64,000 nt of DNA from Acidobacteria bacterium RIFCSPLOWO2_12_FULL_66_21. GTDB lineage: Bacteria > Acidobacteriota > Vicinamibacteria > Vicinamibacterales > 2-12-FULL-66-21. Below the pieces are notes generated by a model that was not told the origin of the DNA, made no database searches, and saw nothing but the letters and a program-made list of their open reading frames with translations. The DNA is taken from positions 295,149-359,148 of the forward strand of contig MELC01000086.1 of assembly GCA_001767455.1 (NCBI GenBank). Reading direction: 5' to 3'. Position 1 is the stretch's first letter, and each line of letters starts with the position of its first letter. A program made the position numbers and the translations under genes. Below are positions 18,536-28,051 of this stretch, in pieces.

Positions 18536-19416
18536 CGGTCTGCCGTGCGCTTCCTGGCGCGGACCGTGACTCCGGGGCGGGTCGTCGTCACCTGGATCTT
18601 CTCGGGCGGGATCAACGCGTCAGAACGGCCGTAGGTGACGACGTACTGGTGGAGCAGTTCGTCGGCGAGCTGCGCCATCCGTTCGGGAAGCGCGATGTGG
18701 CTCAGGACCTGGTCGCGGCGGCCGCCGGTGTTGTCCGTGCCGTCGGCGATCACCGTGTTGCGGTTGCGCATCTCGTCGTCGACCGACGACGTCGGCGCCC
18801 CAACCTCGAGGGCGTGCAGCGTCGCGCCGCTCGCATACAGATCCTGGAGGACGCGTGGATACGGCAGGTTGCTGAACTCGACACCCTCGAACGTGATCGC
18901 GACGATGACCGGCCGTTCTGCCTTGCGCTTCTGCACGCCGCGGATCACCTCGCGCACGCCTTCCGTGAAGTACGCGCCGGAGCCCGGACGCGCGAAGATC
19001 CGGTTGATCCCGTTCTTCACGGCCGTCACGTCGGGCGTGGAGGCGACAACCGAGGTCGGGCGCTCGCCGATCGTCACGAGGCCGATTTCGCCGTGTCCCT
19101 TGATCTGGTCGACAAACGCGGTGAGCGCCAGCCGCAGATCGTGCACGGCGAGTCCGGCGGCCTGGCTGTCGTCGACGAGCAGCATCACCTGCATCGGCGC
19201 GGTCGCCGGCGCGACCTTGAGCACTTCGCGCGCGACGCCGTCCTCGCGCACCTTGAAGTCCTCGACGCCGAGGCCGGTGACGGGCGCGCCCGTCGCGTCG
19301 ATCGCGCTGACGTAGATGTCGCGCGTCCGGTCCGATGGCCGCTGGGGCGCCTGCGAGCCACCTGGTATGGAGAGTGCAAAGGCAAACAGCATCGCGGCAA
19401 GTGGACTGGTGGACAT
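18532..19416 (-). CDS. Secreted VWA-domain protein, degenerate metal site
   Basis: A 294-residue paralogue of the next gene, with a signal peptide (MSTSPLAAMLFAFALSIPGG). The N-terminal VSAIDATGAPVTGLG segment corresponds to the beta domain of its neighbour. The VWA core begins MLLVDDSQAAG, so the MIDAS DxSxS is degraded to DDSQA and metal-dependent ligand binding may be lost. It is the first gene of the minus-strand operon. A TTGACG-18-TATACT promoter lies 16 bases upstream of ATG 19416. The frame extends to 19515, but the shorter start gives a proper signal peptide. Confidence 0.8.
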   Translation of the reverse strand: MSTSPLAAMLFAFALSIPGGSQAPQRPSDRTRDIYVSAIDATGAPVTGLGVEDFKVREDGVAREVLKVAPATAPMQVMLLVDDSQAAGLAVHDLRLALTAFVDQIKGHGEIGLVTIGERPTSVVASTPDVTAVKNGINRIFARPGSGAYFTEGVREVIRGVQKRKAERPVIVAITFEGVEFSNLPYPRVLQDLYASGATLHALEVGAPTSSVDDEMRNRNTVIADGTDNTGGRRDQVLSHIALPERMAQLADELLHQYVVTYGRSDALIPPEKIQVTTTRPGVTVRARKRTADR

Positions 19417-19431
19417 GATGATGATGGTTCG

Positions 19432-19461
19432 AGTATAGGCTCGCCGCGAGCGGAGCGTCAA
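19432..19461 (-). promoter_or_regulatory. Promoter for the VWA-heme operon
   Basis: On the minus strand TTGACG (19456-19461) and TATACT (19432-19437) are separated by 18 bp, close to the sigma70 consensus. Transcription would start about nine bases before the ATG at 19416. It is divergent from the nuo promoter. Confidence 0.65.
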
Positions 19462-19508
19462 GAAACGGCATGGCCGAAAATTGTTGGTACACAGGGGTTT
19501 GCCGTTTG

Positions 19509-19537
19509 TTGACACCCCCTGGGGCGCATGCTATAAC
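19509..19537 (+). promoter_or_regulatory. Promoter for the nuo operon
   Basis: TTGACA (19509-19514) and TATAAC (19532-19537) with a 17-bp spacer form a near-perfect sigma70 promoter. The predicted leader to nuoA ATG 19617 is about 70 nt and contains a GC-rich inverted segment. Confidence 0.75.
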
Positions 19538-19616
19538 CGAGCCCGTTCAGCCGGGCCAGACCCTTGGGTCCTGCGGGCTCCTCACCTCCACAGTCGCAAG
19601 TCGGCGGGTTCAGACC

Positions 19617-19976
19617 ATGCTCACGTCCTATGTTCCAATATTCATATTCATCGTGATTGCGGCGGCATTCGCGGCCTTCACGATCGTGTTCGCGAGACTC
19701 GTCAGCGCGCAGAAGCCCAACGCGATCAAGCTCGAGCCGTACGAGTGCGGCATCGAGGCGGCCGGCGACGCGCGGGATCGTTACAGCATCCGGTACTACC
19801 TGATCGCGATGCTGTTCGTCATCTTCGACGTGGAGACCGTGTTCATGTTTCCCTGGGCGGTTTCGCTCGGCAAACTCGCGGTCTTCGGCCTGATCGAGAT
19901 GCTGCTGTTTCTGTTCATCCTCGTCGTGGGGTACTTCTACGCGTGGCGGAAGGGCGCGCTGGAGTGGCAACTGTAG
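19617..19976 (+). CDS. nuoA: NADH-quinone oxidoreductase subunit A
   Basis: A 119-residue membrane-arm subunit of complex I with three hydrophobic helices. The loop between helices 1 and 2 has the conserved KLEPYECGIEAAGDAR segment, whose Cys lies at the quinone-site loop. FVIFDVETVFMFPWAV in helix 2 is diagnostic. The ATG at 19617 is chosen; the open frame before it lies in the leader. It opens a nuo operon in which nuoB, normally next, is missing. Confidence 0.94.
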   Translation: MLTSYVPIFIFIVIAAAFAAFTIVFARLVSAQKPNAIKLEPYECGIEAAGDARDRYSIRYYLIAMLFVIFDVETVFMFPWAVSLGKLAVFGLIEMLLFLFILVVGYFYAWRKGALEWQL

Positions 19977-20059
19977 GGCCGATCGCCGATCGATGATCCG
20001 CCCTCTGATTCCCGATTGGTTTCCGGCATTCAACGTGCATCGTCCGCCCGCACAACATC

Positions 20060-20794
20060 ATGAGTGAACCTCCGAACCCACCGGAGGGCGCCGGCGGCAG
20101 GCCCGCCGGCGAGGGGAAATCCGAGCCTCTCGCTGGCCAGGCCCCGCGCGCCGGAGCCCAGCCGCCCGCATCTGTACCTGCTGCCGCGAAGCCGCCCGTT
20201 GCCGGAAAATCGGCAGAGCAGGCGAAGATCGCCGCTCTGCCCGCGGGTCCACCGGATCCGCCGCCGCCTGCCGACACGCCGCTTCCCGGATTCATTTCAG
20301 CGCTCCAGACGGCACTCGCGGGCGCGGTGACGCACGTCTCACTGTGGGTGGGGGACTGGTCGATCGTCGTGCCGGCATCGCGGCTGCTCGACGTGGCGGC
20401 GCACCTGCGCGACACGCCCGGCGCGCTGTTCGATTTCTGCTCGGACGTGACGGCGACGGACTGGCCGCCGCGGGCGGACCGCTTCGATGTCATCTACTGC
20501 CTGTACTCCACGCGCCTGCGGCACCGCGTGCGCGTGAAGGTGCGGGTCGCGGACGGCGTGGCCCTCCCGTCGGTGACCGGCATCTGGCCGTCGGCGAACT
20601 GGCTGGAGCGCGAAGTATTCGACCTGTTCGGCATTCCGTTCGAGGGCCATCCGGACTTGCGCCGCATCCTGATGCCGGAAGAGTGGCAGGGCCACCCGCA
20701 GCGCAAGGACTATCCGCTGGAAGGGCCCGGCGAGCTGCTGCTCGAGAGTCCCGCTGACTGGCTCAAGGTCAAAGCCGCGCGGGAGATCGAATGA
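20060..20794 (+). CDS. nuoC: NADH-quinone oxidoreductase subunit C, with Pro/Ala-rich N-terminal extension
   Basis: Peripheral-arm subunit of complex I. The core (about residues 80-244) shows the 30-kDa subunit features: [43 protein letters not shown] and the terminal [11 protein letters not shown]. The first 78 residues are low-complexity Pro/Ala/Gly and have no counterpart in short NuoC proteins. nuoB should lie between nuoA and nuoC, but the gap is only 83 bp. Its stop overlaps a small 42-codon frame before nuoD. Confidence 0.92.
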   Translation: MSEPPNPPEGAGGRPAGEGKSEPLAGQAPRAGAQPPASVPAAAKPPVAGKSAEQAKIAALPAGPPDPPPPADTPLPGFISALQTALAGAVTHVSLWVGDWSIVVPASRLLDVAAHLRDTPGALFDFCSDVTATDWPPRADRFDVIYCLYSTRLRHRVRVKVRVADGVALPSVTGIWPSANWLEREVFDLFGIPFEGHPDLRRILMPEEWQGHPQRKDYPLEGPGELLLESPADWLKVKAAREIE

Positions 20795-20919
20795 TGGTCT
20801 GTCTTTCGAATGAGAATGCGGCGCGAATGCGCCGCCATGGGTACAAGGAGTACGGCGCCTGCGGCTTGCGCGAGGCGCTGGAAGGAAGCGCCGCGAAGCG
20901 GCGCCGCCGAGCGCAGTAA
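20791..20919 (+). CDS. Possible 42-residue protein between nuoC and nuoD
   Basis: An open frame from ATG 20791, overlapping the nuoC stop as ATGA, to TAA 20917-20919, three bases before nuoD. It begins [20 protein letters not shown] and ends with a strongly basic KRRRRAQ. The translational-coupling geometry on both sides fits a real operon gene. The sequence matches no family I recognise, and its GC-rich second half may be a hairpin spacer instead. Confidence 0.35.
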   Translation: MMVCLSNENAARMRRHGYKEYGACGLREALEGSAAKRRRRAQ

Positions 20920-20922
20920 ACG

Positions 20923-22023
20923 ATGTTCGATACGAACGAGCTGGTCATCAACATGGGGCCGCAGCACCCGAGCACGCACGGCGTGCTCCGCGTGATCCTG
21001 CGCCTCGACGGCGAGCGCGTCATCGGCAGCGACGTCGTGATCGGCTACCTGCACCGGGGCGTCGAGAAGCTGTGCGAGCACCGCGACTGGGCGCAGATCG
21101 TCCTCATCACGGATCGCATGGACTACGTTGCGGCCGCGAGCAACAACCTCGGGTACGTCGAGACGGTCGAGAAGCTGATGTCGATCGAGGTGCCGCGGCG
21201 GGCGCGCTACATCCGCACGATCCTCGCCGAGCTGCAGCGGATCGCGAGCCACTGCCTGTGGCTCGGGACGCACGCGATGGACATCGGCGCGATGACCGTC
21301 TTCCTCTACGCGTTCCGCGAGCGCGAGCTCGTCCTGGATCTGTTCGAGGAGTACTGCGGCGCGCGGCTCACGTACAACGCGATGCGCGTCGGCGGCCTGC
21401 CGCTCGACATTCCACCCGGCTGGGACCGCAAGGTGCGCGACTTCTGCGACATCCTCGGACCGAAGGTGGACGAGTACGAGCAGCTGCTCACGCACAACCG
21501 CATCTGGCTGGAGCGCACGCGCGGCGTCGGCGTCATCCCGGGCGAGGACGCGGTCGCGATCGGCCTGAGCGGTCCGCCGCTGCGCGGATCGGGCATCCCA
21601 CGCGACGTCCGCAAGGACGAGCCTTACGCGGCGTACGCCGAGTTCGACTTCGACATCCCGATCGGCGCGGCCGGCGACACGTACGACCGGTACCTGGTCC
21701 GCATCGAGGAGTTCCGGCAGTCGGTGCGCATCATCCGGCAGGCGCTCGACGGGCTGCCCGAGGGGCCGATCCTGGGCAAGGTGCCGCGTCTCATCAAGCC
21801 GCCGGCGGGGGAAACCTACCACGCGATCGAGGCGCCGAAAGGGGAGCTCGGCTACTTCATCGCCAGCGACGGCAAGTCGAACACGCCCTACCGCTTTCGC
21901 GTCCGTCCGCCGTCGTTCTGCAACCTCCAGGCGCTGTCGCGCCTGATCAAGGGCCACCTGGTGGCTGACGTCGTCGCGCTCATCGGCTCGCTCGACATCG
22001 TCCTGGGCGAGGTGGATCGGTGA
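20923..22023 (+). CDS. nuoD: NADH-quinone oxidoreductase subunit D
   Basis: The 49-kDa peripheral-arm subunit that lines the quinone pocket, 366 residues. It shows [15 protein letters not shown], whose His lies in the quinone site, and [38 protein letters not shown] and the C-terminal [14 protein letters not shown] segment with [18 protein letters not shown] are also typical. The family retains the nickel-hydrogenase large-subunit fold without the metal. It is 3 bp after the possible small frame and about 150 bp before nuoH. Confidence 0.95.
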   Translation: MFDTNELVINMGPQHPSTHGVLRVILRLDGERVIGSDVVIGYLHRGVEKLCEHRDWAQIVLITDRMDYVAAASNNLGYVETVEKLMSIEVPRRARYIRTILAELQRIASHCLWLGTHAMDIGAMTVFLYAFRERELVLDLFEEYCGARLTYNAMRVGGLPLDIPPGWDRKVRDFCDILGPKVDEYEQLLTHNRIWLERTRGVGVIPGEDAVAIGLSGPPLRGSGIPRDVRKDEPYAAYAEFDFDIPIGAAGDTYDRYLVRIEEFRQSVRIIRQALDGLPEGPILGKVPRLIKPPAGETYHAIEAPKGELGYFIASDGKSNTPYRFRVRPPSFCNLQALSRLIKGHLVADVVALIGSLDIVLGEVDR

Positions 22024-22170
22024 GCGCCTGCGGCCAAGGCGGGGTCCCCGGCGCGCTGGGGTCCCCGGCGCGCTGGGGTGCCCGTGCGGGGGTGCCGCCC
22101 CCGCCAGGGCTGCGGCGAGCCTCGCCGAAGCGAAGCGAAGGCGGGGGGCACCGCGAGCAACGAGAGAGGC
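22024..22170. repeat. nuoD-nuoH spacer with direct and hairpin repeats
   Basis: The spacer contains tandem gtccccggcgcgctggg units (about 22043-22078) and then a REP-like element, ccgaagcgaagcgaaggcgg (22123-22144). The latter resembles copies at 44169-44194 and 50516-50541. In other nuo operons NuoE, F and G would be encoded here; none is present. Confidence 0.6.
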
Positions 22171-23190
22171 ATGGTTGACATCTACGTCGTTCCCATTCTG
22201 AAGATCGTCGTTCTGCTGAGCGCGGTGCTGCTGGCGGTCACCTACCTGACGCTGCTCGAACGCAAGGTGATCGCGTGGGTCCAGGTGCGGCTCGGCCCGA
22301 TGCGTGTCGGCCCGCAAGGCGTTCTGCAGCCGATCGCCGACGCGGTGAAGCTCCTGCTGAAGGAGGACATCACGCCGTCGCGCGCCGACAAGTGGGTGTT
22401 CACGCTCGCGCCGATCGTCTCGATGGTGCCGGCGCTCATCGCGTTCGCCGTCATCCCGTTCGGCGCCACGGTTTCGATGTTCGGCCACCCCGTGTCGCTG
22501 TACATCGCGGACGTCAACGTGGGGCTGCTCTACATCGTGTCGGTCACGTCCATCGGCGTCTACGGCATCATCCTGGCGGGCTACTCCTCCAACAGCAAGT
22601 TTCCGCTGCTCGCGGGGCTGCGCGCCTCCGCTCAGCTCATCAGCTACGAGATCGCCGTCACGATGATGCTCGTCAGCCTGGTGGTCGTCGCGGGCACGCT
22701 GAGCATGGTCGGCATCGTCAACGCGCAGCTGTCGCAGGGCGTGTGGTACGTGTTCCTCCAGCCGGTCGCCTTCGTGATCCTGTTCATCGGCGGACTCGCC
22801 GAGACCAACCGCGCGCCGTTCGACCTGCCGGAAGCGGAGCAGGAGCTGACCGGCGGCTTCCACACGGAGTACAGCGGCATGCGCTTCGCGCTGTTCTTCC
22901 TGGCCGAATACGCCAACATGATCGTCGTCTCCGCCGTCGCGACGACGCTGTTCCTGGGCGGATGGCTGCGGCCGTTCCCGAACGTGCACGTGCTGTCGTT
23001 CCTCGGCTTCGTGCCCGGATGGATCTGGTTCCTGCTGAAGACGTTCGTCTTCATCTACGTGTTCATCTGGATCCGCGCGACGCTGCCCCGCTACCGGTAC
23101 GACCAGTTGATGCGGCTTGGATGGAAGGTGCTGATTCCGCTGGGGATTGCGAACCTCGTGGTGACCGCGATTCTCAAGGTGCTGCTGTAA
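22171..23190 (+). CDS. nuoH: NADH-quinone oxidoreductase subunit H
   Basis: A membrane-arm subunit of 339 residues at the junction with the quinone site. It shows [20 protein letters not shown], the acidic loop [20 protein letters not shown], and several long hydrophobic helices. ATG 22171 follows an agagaggc purine-rich stretch. The frame open upstream is repeat-derived and is not used. The stop TAA shares its last base with the nuoJ ATG; nuoI is absent between H and J. Confidence 0.95.
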   Translation: MVDIYVVPILKIVVLLSAVLLAVTYLTLLERKVIAWVQVRLGPMRVGPQGVLQPIADAVKLLLKEDITPSRADKWVFTLAPIVSMVPALIAFAVIPFGATVSMFGHPVSLYIADVNVGLLYIVSVTSIGVYGIILAGYSSNSKFPLLAGLRASAQLISYEIAVTMMLVSLVVVAGTLSMVGIVNAQLSQGVWYVFLQPVAFVILFIGGLAETNRAPFDLPEAEQELTGGFHTEYSGMRFALFFLAEYANMIVVSAVATTLFLGGWLRPFPNVHVLSFLGFVPGWIWFLLKTFVFIYVFIWIRATLPRYRYDQLMRLGWKVLIPLGIANLVVTAILKVLL

Positions 23191-23708
23191 TGTTCGAATC
23201 GATCCTGTTCTACACGCTCGCGGCGTTCATCCTCGGCTTCGGCGTGCTCGTGGTGACGGCGCGGAACACGGTGCACTGCGTCGTGTTCCTCGTGGCGAAC
23301 TTCTTGTGCGTCGCGATGATCTACGTGATGCTCGGGGCCGAGTTCCTCGCGATCATCCAGGTCCTCGTCTACGCCGGCGGCATCGTCGTGCTGTACTTGT
23401 TCGTCGTCATGCTGGTGAACCTGAAGCGCGGGCCGGACGCCGCGCCCGATCGCCGCCGCCAGTCGCGCGTCGGCTTCGTGCTGGCGGCCGTCATGCTCGC
23501 GGAGATCTCGGCGATTCTCGTGTACTCGGCGGCACGCCCGGCCAGCGCCGTGGCGGCCGCGGCGGCCACGCCACTCCAGACCGTGGGCAACACCGAAGTG
23601 GTGGGGATGTTGCTCTATACGGATTACCTGATCCCGTTCGAGGTCGCGTCGATGCTGCTCCTCGTCGCGATGATCGGGGCGATCCTGCTTGCGAAAAAAG
23701 AGATATGA
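23190..23708 (+). CDS. nuoJ: NADH-quinone oxidoreductase subunit J
   Basis: A 172-residue membrane subunit with five hydrophobic segments. The conserved helix ALFMVYVGAxxVLFLF-type sequence appears as [21 protein letters not shown]. It overlaps nuoH by one base and nuoK by four, so translation is coupled. In most nuo operons nuoI precedes nuoJ; here nuoH joins directly to nuoJ. Confidence 0.92.
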   Translation: MFESILFYTLAAFILGFGVLVVTARNTVHCVVFLVANFLCVAMIYVMLGAEFLAIIQVLVYAGGIVVLYLFVVMLVNLKRGPDAAPDRRRQSRVGFVLAAVMLAEISAILVYSAARPASAVAAAAATPLQTVGNTEVVGMLLYTDYLIPFEVASMLLLVAMIGAILLAKKEI

Positions 23709-24013
23709 CGCCGATTACGCCTTACCACTATCTCGTGCTCTCGGCGGCGCTGTTCATGCTCGGCGTGATCGGCGTGATGACGCGCCGGAACATCATCATC
23801 ATCTTCATGTCGATCGAGCTGATGCTCAACGCGGTCAACATCAACCTGGCCGCCTTCTCGCAGCAGCTGCACAACGCGGTCGGGCAGGTGTTCGCGATTT
23901 TCGTGGTTGCCGTCGCGGCCGCGGAGGCCGCGATCGGGCTGGGCATCATCCTCGCGTTCTACCGCAACAAGGAAACGCTGAACATCGACGAAATGAACAT
24001 ATTGAGATGGTGA
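23705..24013 (+). CDS. nuoK: NADH-quinone oxidoreductase subunit K
   Basis: A 102-residue, three-helix antiporter-like subunit. The proton-path glutamates lie in [16 protein letters not shown] and in [19 protein letters not shown]. The ATG overlaps the nuoJ stop as ATGA. A long inverted-repeat array separates it from nuoL. Confidence 0.94.
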   Translation: MTPITPYHYLVLSAALFMLGVIGVMTRRNIIIIFMSIELMLNAVNINLAAFSQQLHNAVGQVFAIFVVAVAAAEAAIGLGIILAFYRNKETLNIDEMNILRW

Positions 24014-24014
24014 T

Positions 24015-24133
24015 CAAGGTGCTCAACGGTGCTCAACGGTGCTCAAGGGTGCCACAGGCCGTCACGGCTAGGGGCACCTATCAGCAGCCCTCAGCACCCC
24101 TGAGCACCCTTGAGCACCCTTCAGCACCCTGAT
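24015..24133. repeat. Inverted 10-nt tandem array between nuoK and nuoL
   Basis: The left arm has three copies of ggtgctcaac/g. The right arm has four copies of the complementary agcacccttg/c unit, ending just before the nuoL ATG. The central part is ccacaggccgtcacggctag. The predicted hairpin would divide the nuo transcript into ACDHJK and LMN parts and may sequester the nuoL start. Confidence 0.8.
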
Positions 24134-24135
24134 CT

Positions 24136-26370
24136 ATGCGATTCATCTGGCTCATTCCTCTGCTTCCCGCGGCCGGCGCGCTGGTCAACGGGCTGTTCGG
24201 CATCCGGTGGTTCAGCCGGACGGTGTCGGGCCTGCTCGCCTGCGCGACGATGGCCGGCGCGCTTGGGCTGTCGCTGTGGGCGTTTTCCGAACTGCTCGGC
24301 CTGCCGGCCGACGCGCGCGTCCATGACGTCGTCCTCGGCCACTGGATTCCGCCGATGGCGCTCCAAACCGCGCACGACATCGGCATGTTCCAGGTGCCCT
24401 GGCAGTTCCGGCTCGATCCGCTCTCGGGTGTGATGATCCTCGTCGTCACCGGCGTCGGGTTCCTGATCCACGTGTACTCGACCGCGTACATGAAGGACGA
24501 GGCGCCGGGCGGCTACGCGCGGTTCTTCTCCTACCTGAACCTGTTCTGCTTCTTCATGCTGGTCCTGGTGCTCGGCGCGAACTTCCTCGTGATGTTCGTC
24601 GGGTGGGAGGGCGTCGGCTTGTGCTCGTACCTGCTCATCGGATTCTGGTACGAGAAGAAGAGCGCGTCGGACGCGGGCAAGAAGGCGTTCATCACGAACC
24701 GGATCGGCGACTGGGGCTTCATCCTGGGGATGTTCCTCGTCTTCTTCACCTTCGGCACGCTGGATTTCCGCGCCGTGGCCGACGCGGCGGGCGCGATGCC
24801 GATCGAGTCGGCGGGGTTCGGGGTGCTCTCAATCATCTGCCTGACGCTCTTCATCGGCGCCACCGGCAAGAGCGCGCAGATTCCGCTGCACGTCTGGCTG
24901 CCGGACGCGATGGAAGGCCCCACGCCGGTCTCCGCGCTGATCCACGCGGCCACGATGGTGACGGCGGGCGTCTACATGGTGGCGCGCAACGCGGTGCTCT
25001 TCCAGCACGCGCCGCACGTGATGCAGATCGTCGCCATCGTCGGCGCGCTGACCGCGCTGATGGCGGCCACGATCGGGCTCGTGCAGAACGACATCAAGCG
25101 CGTGCTCGCGTACTCCACCGTGTCGCAGCTCGGCTACATGTTCCTGGCGACCGGCGTCGGCGCGTTCGCCGCGGGCATCTTCCACTTGATGACGCACGCC
25201 TTCTTCAAGGCGCTCCTCTTCCTCGGCAGCGGCTCGGTGATTCACGCGATGGCCGGGGAGCAGGACATGCAGAAGATGGGCGGCCTGCGGAAGTACATGC
25301 CGGTGACCTTCGTCACGATGATGATCGGCACGCTGGCGATCGCGGGCATCCCGCCGCTCGCGGGGTTCTTCAGCAAGGACGAGATTCTCTACCAGTCGTT
25401 CCTGAACAACCGGTTCCTGTGGCTGATCGGCGCGGTGACGGCGCTGCTGACCGCCTTCTACATGTTCCGGCTGATCCTGCTGACCTTCTACGGCACGTAC
25501 CGCGGCGCGCCGTGGGCGCGCGTCGCGGCCCCGGCGGCGGCTATGGAGGCGGCGGCGCACGGCGTGAGGCACCCGCTCGACGGCCAGGCGCAGAAGGACG
25601 ACCACGAGGTGTCGCACGGCGCGGCCGACGTGCGTGCGGCCGGGCACGCCCACGCGTGGCACGGCCCGCACGAGTCACCGCGCGCGATGACCGTACCGCT
25701 GATGGCGCTCGCCGTCGGCGCGATCGTCGCCGGGTTCCTGGGCATCCCGCAGGCGTTGAAGGGCGCGAACACGATCGAGCATTTCCTCGCGCCGAGTTTC
25801 GAGAGTCACACGGCCGCCGCGCGTGAAGCCGGGGCAGGCGCCGCCGCCGGCGCCGAACACGGCCCCGGGGCGGCCGCGGCCGAAGAGGGGGCACACCATC
25901 TGTCGACAGCCGGCGAGCTCGGCCTGATGGTGCTGTCCGTTCTGATTGCGGTCGCCGGCGTCCTGGCCGCCCGCCGCTTCTATTTCACGCATCCGGAGCT
26001 GCCCGATCGGCTGGCGGCCCGGTGGCGCGGCGCCCACGCGCTCCTGTTCAACAAGTACTACGTCGACGAGCTGTACGACGCGACCGCCATCAAGGGGACC
26101 GTGGCCGGCGGCCGCGGCCTGTGGACCTTCGATCGCGTCGTGATCGACGGCGCCGTCGACGGCTCCGGCTGGCTCACGCGCGTGTCGGCCTGGGGCTCCC
26201 ACATGTTCGACAAGCACGTCGTCGACGGGCTCGTGAACCTCGTCGGCTGGATCGCGGAAGAAGGCAGCTTCTTCGTGCGTCGGCTGCAGACCGGGCTCGT
26301 GCAGAACTACGCGCTGCTGATGGTCGTCGGTGTGTTCGCGTTCCTGACTCTGTATCTCGTCGCCAGGTGA
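24136..26370 (+). CDS. nuoL: NADH-quinone oxidoreductase subunit L
   Basis: The most distal antiporter-like proton pump subunit, 744 residues, with its long lateral C-terminal helix. Family hallmarks are GWEGVGLCSYLLIGFWY, KSAQIPLHVWLPDAMEGPTP, LIHAATMVTAGVYM and HAFFKALLFLGSGSVIH. Compared with shorter NuoL, two polar inserts are rich in His, Ala and Gly: about residues 465-520 and 555-595. They are probably surface loops. The ATG follows the repeat array by two bases. Confidence 0.95.
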   Translation: MRFIWLIPLLPAAGALVNGLFGIRWFSRTVSGLLACATMAGALGLSLWAFSELLGLPADARVHDVVLGHWIPPMALQTAHDIGMFQVPWQFRLDPLSGVMILVVTGVGFLIHVYSTAYMKDEAPGGYARFFSYLNLFCFFMLVLVLGANFLVMFVGWEGVGLCSYLLIGFWYEKKSASDAGKKAFITNRIGDWGFILGMFLVFFTFGTLDFRAVADAAGAMPIESAGFGVLSIICLTLFIGATGKSAQIPLHVWLPDAMEGPTPVSALIHAATMVTAGVYMVARNAVLFQHAPHVMQIVAIVGALTALMAATIGLVQNDIKRVLAYSTVSQLGYMFLATGVGAFAAGIFHLMTHAFFKALLFLGSGSVIHAMAGEQDMQKMGGLRKYMPVTFVTMMIGTLAIAGIPPLAGFFSKDEILYQSFLNNRFLWLIGAVTALLTAFYMFRLILLTFYGTYRGAPWARVAAPAAAMEAAAHGVRHPLDGQAQKDDHEVSHGAADVRAAGHAHAWHGPHESPRAMTVPLMALAVGAIVAGFLGIPQALKGANTIEHFLAPSFESHTAAAREAGAGAAAGAEHGPGAAAAEEGAHHLSTAGELGLMVLSVLIAVAGVLAARRFYFTHPELPDRLAARWRGAHALLFNKYYVDELYDATAIKGTVAGGRGLWTFDRVVIDGAVDGSGWLTRVSAWGSHMFDKHVVDGLVNLVGWIAEEGSFFVRRLQTGLVQNYALLMVVGVFAFLTLYLVAR

Positions 26371-26392
26371 TGGACTTTCTGCTGATACTGAC

Positions 26393-28051
26393 ATGACTCT
26401 CTTCCAGAACCATCTGCTCTCCGTCATCCTGTTCACACCCACCGTGGGCGCCCTGCTCCTGTTGTTCATCGGCAAGGAGCGGGACAACGCCATCCGGTGG
26501 ATCGCGAACATCTTCGGGGTGCTCGGCTTCCTCGTCTCGCTGCCGCTCTGGTTCCGCTACCAGCCGCAGGGGGCCGCCTGGCAGTTCGTCGAGCACGCGG
26601 ACTGGATCCCCGCCATCGGCGCGACCTACTTCCTCGGCGTCGACGGCTTCAGCATGCTGCTCGTGCTGCTGACGACGCTGATGGGGCTCATCGCGATCCT
26701 GTCGTCGTGGACGGCCATCACGGAGCGCGTGAAGGAGTTCTACATCTTCATGCTCGTCCTGCAGACCGGCATGATCGGCGCGTTCGTCTCGCTCGACTTC
26801 CTGCTCTTCTTCCTGTTCTGGGAGGTCATGCTCGTCCCGATGTATTTCCTCATCGGGATCTGGGGCGGCGGGCGGCGGCTCTACTCGGCGATCAAGTTCT
26901 TCCTCTACACCCTGGTCGGCAGCGTCGTCATGCTGCTCGGGATCCTGGCGCTGTATTTCTACGTCTACACCGCGACGGGCGTCTACACGTTCGACATCAC
27001 CCAGTTCCAGCAGCTCACGATCCCGTCGAACGTCCAGAAGTGGATCTTCCTCGCCTTCTTCCTCGGCTTCGCCGTGAAGGTGCCGATGTTCCCGTTCCAC
27101 ACCTGGCTGCCCGACGCGCACACCGACGCGCCGACCGCCGGCTCGGTCATCCTCGCGGCCGTCCTCCTGAAGATGGGGACGTACGGGTTCATCCGGTTCA
27201 GCCTGCCGATTCTCCCCGACGCGTCGCGCGCGTTCGTGCCGATGATGATCGGGCTGTCCCTCGTCGGCATCATCTACGGCGCGCTCGTGGCGCTGGCGCA
27301 GACCGACTGGAAGCGGCTCGTGGCGTACTCCAGCGTGAGCCACATGGCGATGGTCATGCTCGGCATGTTCGCGCTGACCCCGGTCGGCATCACCGGCAGC
27401 ATCGTCCAGCAGCTCAACCACGGCATCTCGACGGGCGCGCTCTTCCTCATCGTCGGCATCGTGTACGAGCGGCGGCACACGCGCGAGATCTCCGAGTACG
27501 GCGGCCTCTCCAAGGTGATGCCGATCTACGCCGCGGTCTTCATGATCATGACGATGTCGTCGATCGGCCTGCCGGCGCTCAACGGGTTCATCGGCGAGAT
27601 CCTGATCCTGCAGGGCGTCTACGTGGTCAACAAGATCTGGGCGGCGGTCGCCGCGAGCGGCATCGTCCTCGGCGCCGCATACATGCTCTGGCTGTATCAG
27701 CGCACGATGTTCGGCAAGATCGAGAACCCGGCGAATGAAAAGCTGAAGGACCTGAACCTCAGGGAGATCGCCACGTTCGCCCCGCTCATCGCGCTGGCGT
27801 TCTGGATCGGCATCTACCCGACGCCGATTCTGCGGCGGCTCGAGTCGTCGGTCACCCGGGTGGTCCTCCGGGTGAACTCGGTCTACGGGCCGGCGATGGC
27901 GAAGGCGGCCGCCGACTGCAACAACCCGCCCTCAGCCGCGGCCGTGGCCGCGGCCCAGGCGAACGCGCCGGCGGGCTTCACGATCGAGCCGCCGTGCACG
28001 ACCGAGCCCGCGCCGGCGGCCCCTCCCAGGCGTGAAGGGGAGCGTCGCTGA
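26393..28051 (+). CDS. nuoM: NADH-quinone oxidoreductase subunit M
   Basis: An antiporter-like membrane subunit of 552 residues. It shows FFLFWEVMLVPMYFLIGIWGG with the essential Glu, KVPMFPFHTWLPDAHTDAPT, and SSVSHMAMVMLGMF. The C-terminal 60 residues are a Pro/Ala-rich tail beyond the last helix (PPSAAAVAAAQANAPAG region). Its TGA overlaps the nuoN ATG. Confidence 0.95.
   Translation: MTLFQNHLLSVILFTPTVGALLLLFIGKERDNAIRWIANIFGVLGFLVSLPLWFRYQPQGAAWQFVEHADWIPAIGATYFLGVDGFSMLLVLLTTLMGLIAILSSWTAITERVKEFYIFMLVLQTGMIGAFVSLDFLLFFLFWEVMLVPMYFLIGIWGGGRRLYSAIKFFLYTLVGSVVMLLGILALYFYVYTATGVYTFDITQFQQLTIPSNVQKWIFLAFFLGFAVKVPMFPFHTWLPDAHTDAPTAGSVILAAVLLKMGTYGFIRFSLPILPDASRAFVPMMIGLSLVGIIYGALVALAQTDWKRLVAYSSVSHMAMVMLGMFALTPVGITGSIVQQLNHGISTGALFLIVGIVYERRHTREISEYGGLSKVMPIYAAVFMIMTMSSIGLPALNGFIGEILILQGVYVVNKIWAAVAASGIVLGAAYMLWLYQRTMFGKIENPANEKLKDLNLREIATFAPLIALAFWIGIYPTPILRRLESSVTRVVLRVNSVYGPAMAKAAADCNNPPSAAAVAAAQANAPAGFTIEPPCTTEPAPAAPPRREGERR

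Noticed and set aside
19977-20059. A hidden nuoB between nuoA and nuoC
   Set aside because: Only 83 bp with no open frame of use.
20710-22989. A 759-codon open frame on the minus strand opposite nuoC, nuoD and nuoH
   Set aside because: It is antisense to conserved complex I genes, Arg/His/Asp-rich and without domain sense; a shadow of high GC codon bias. The same holds for the long minus frames at 27883-29586 and 4479-5903.
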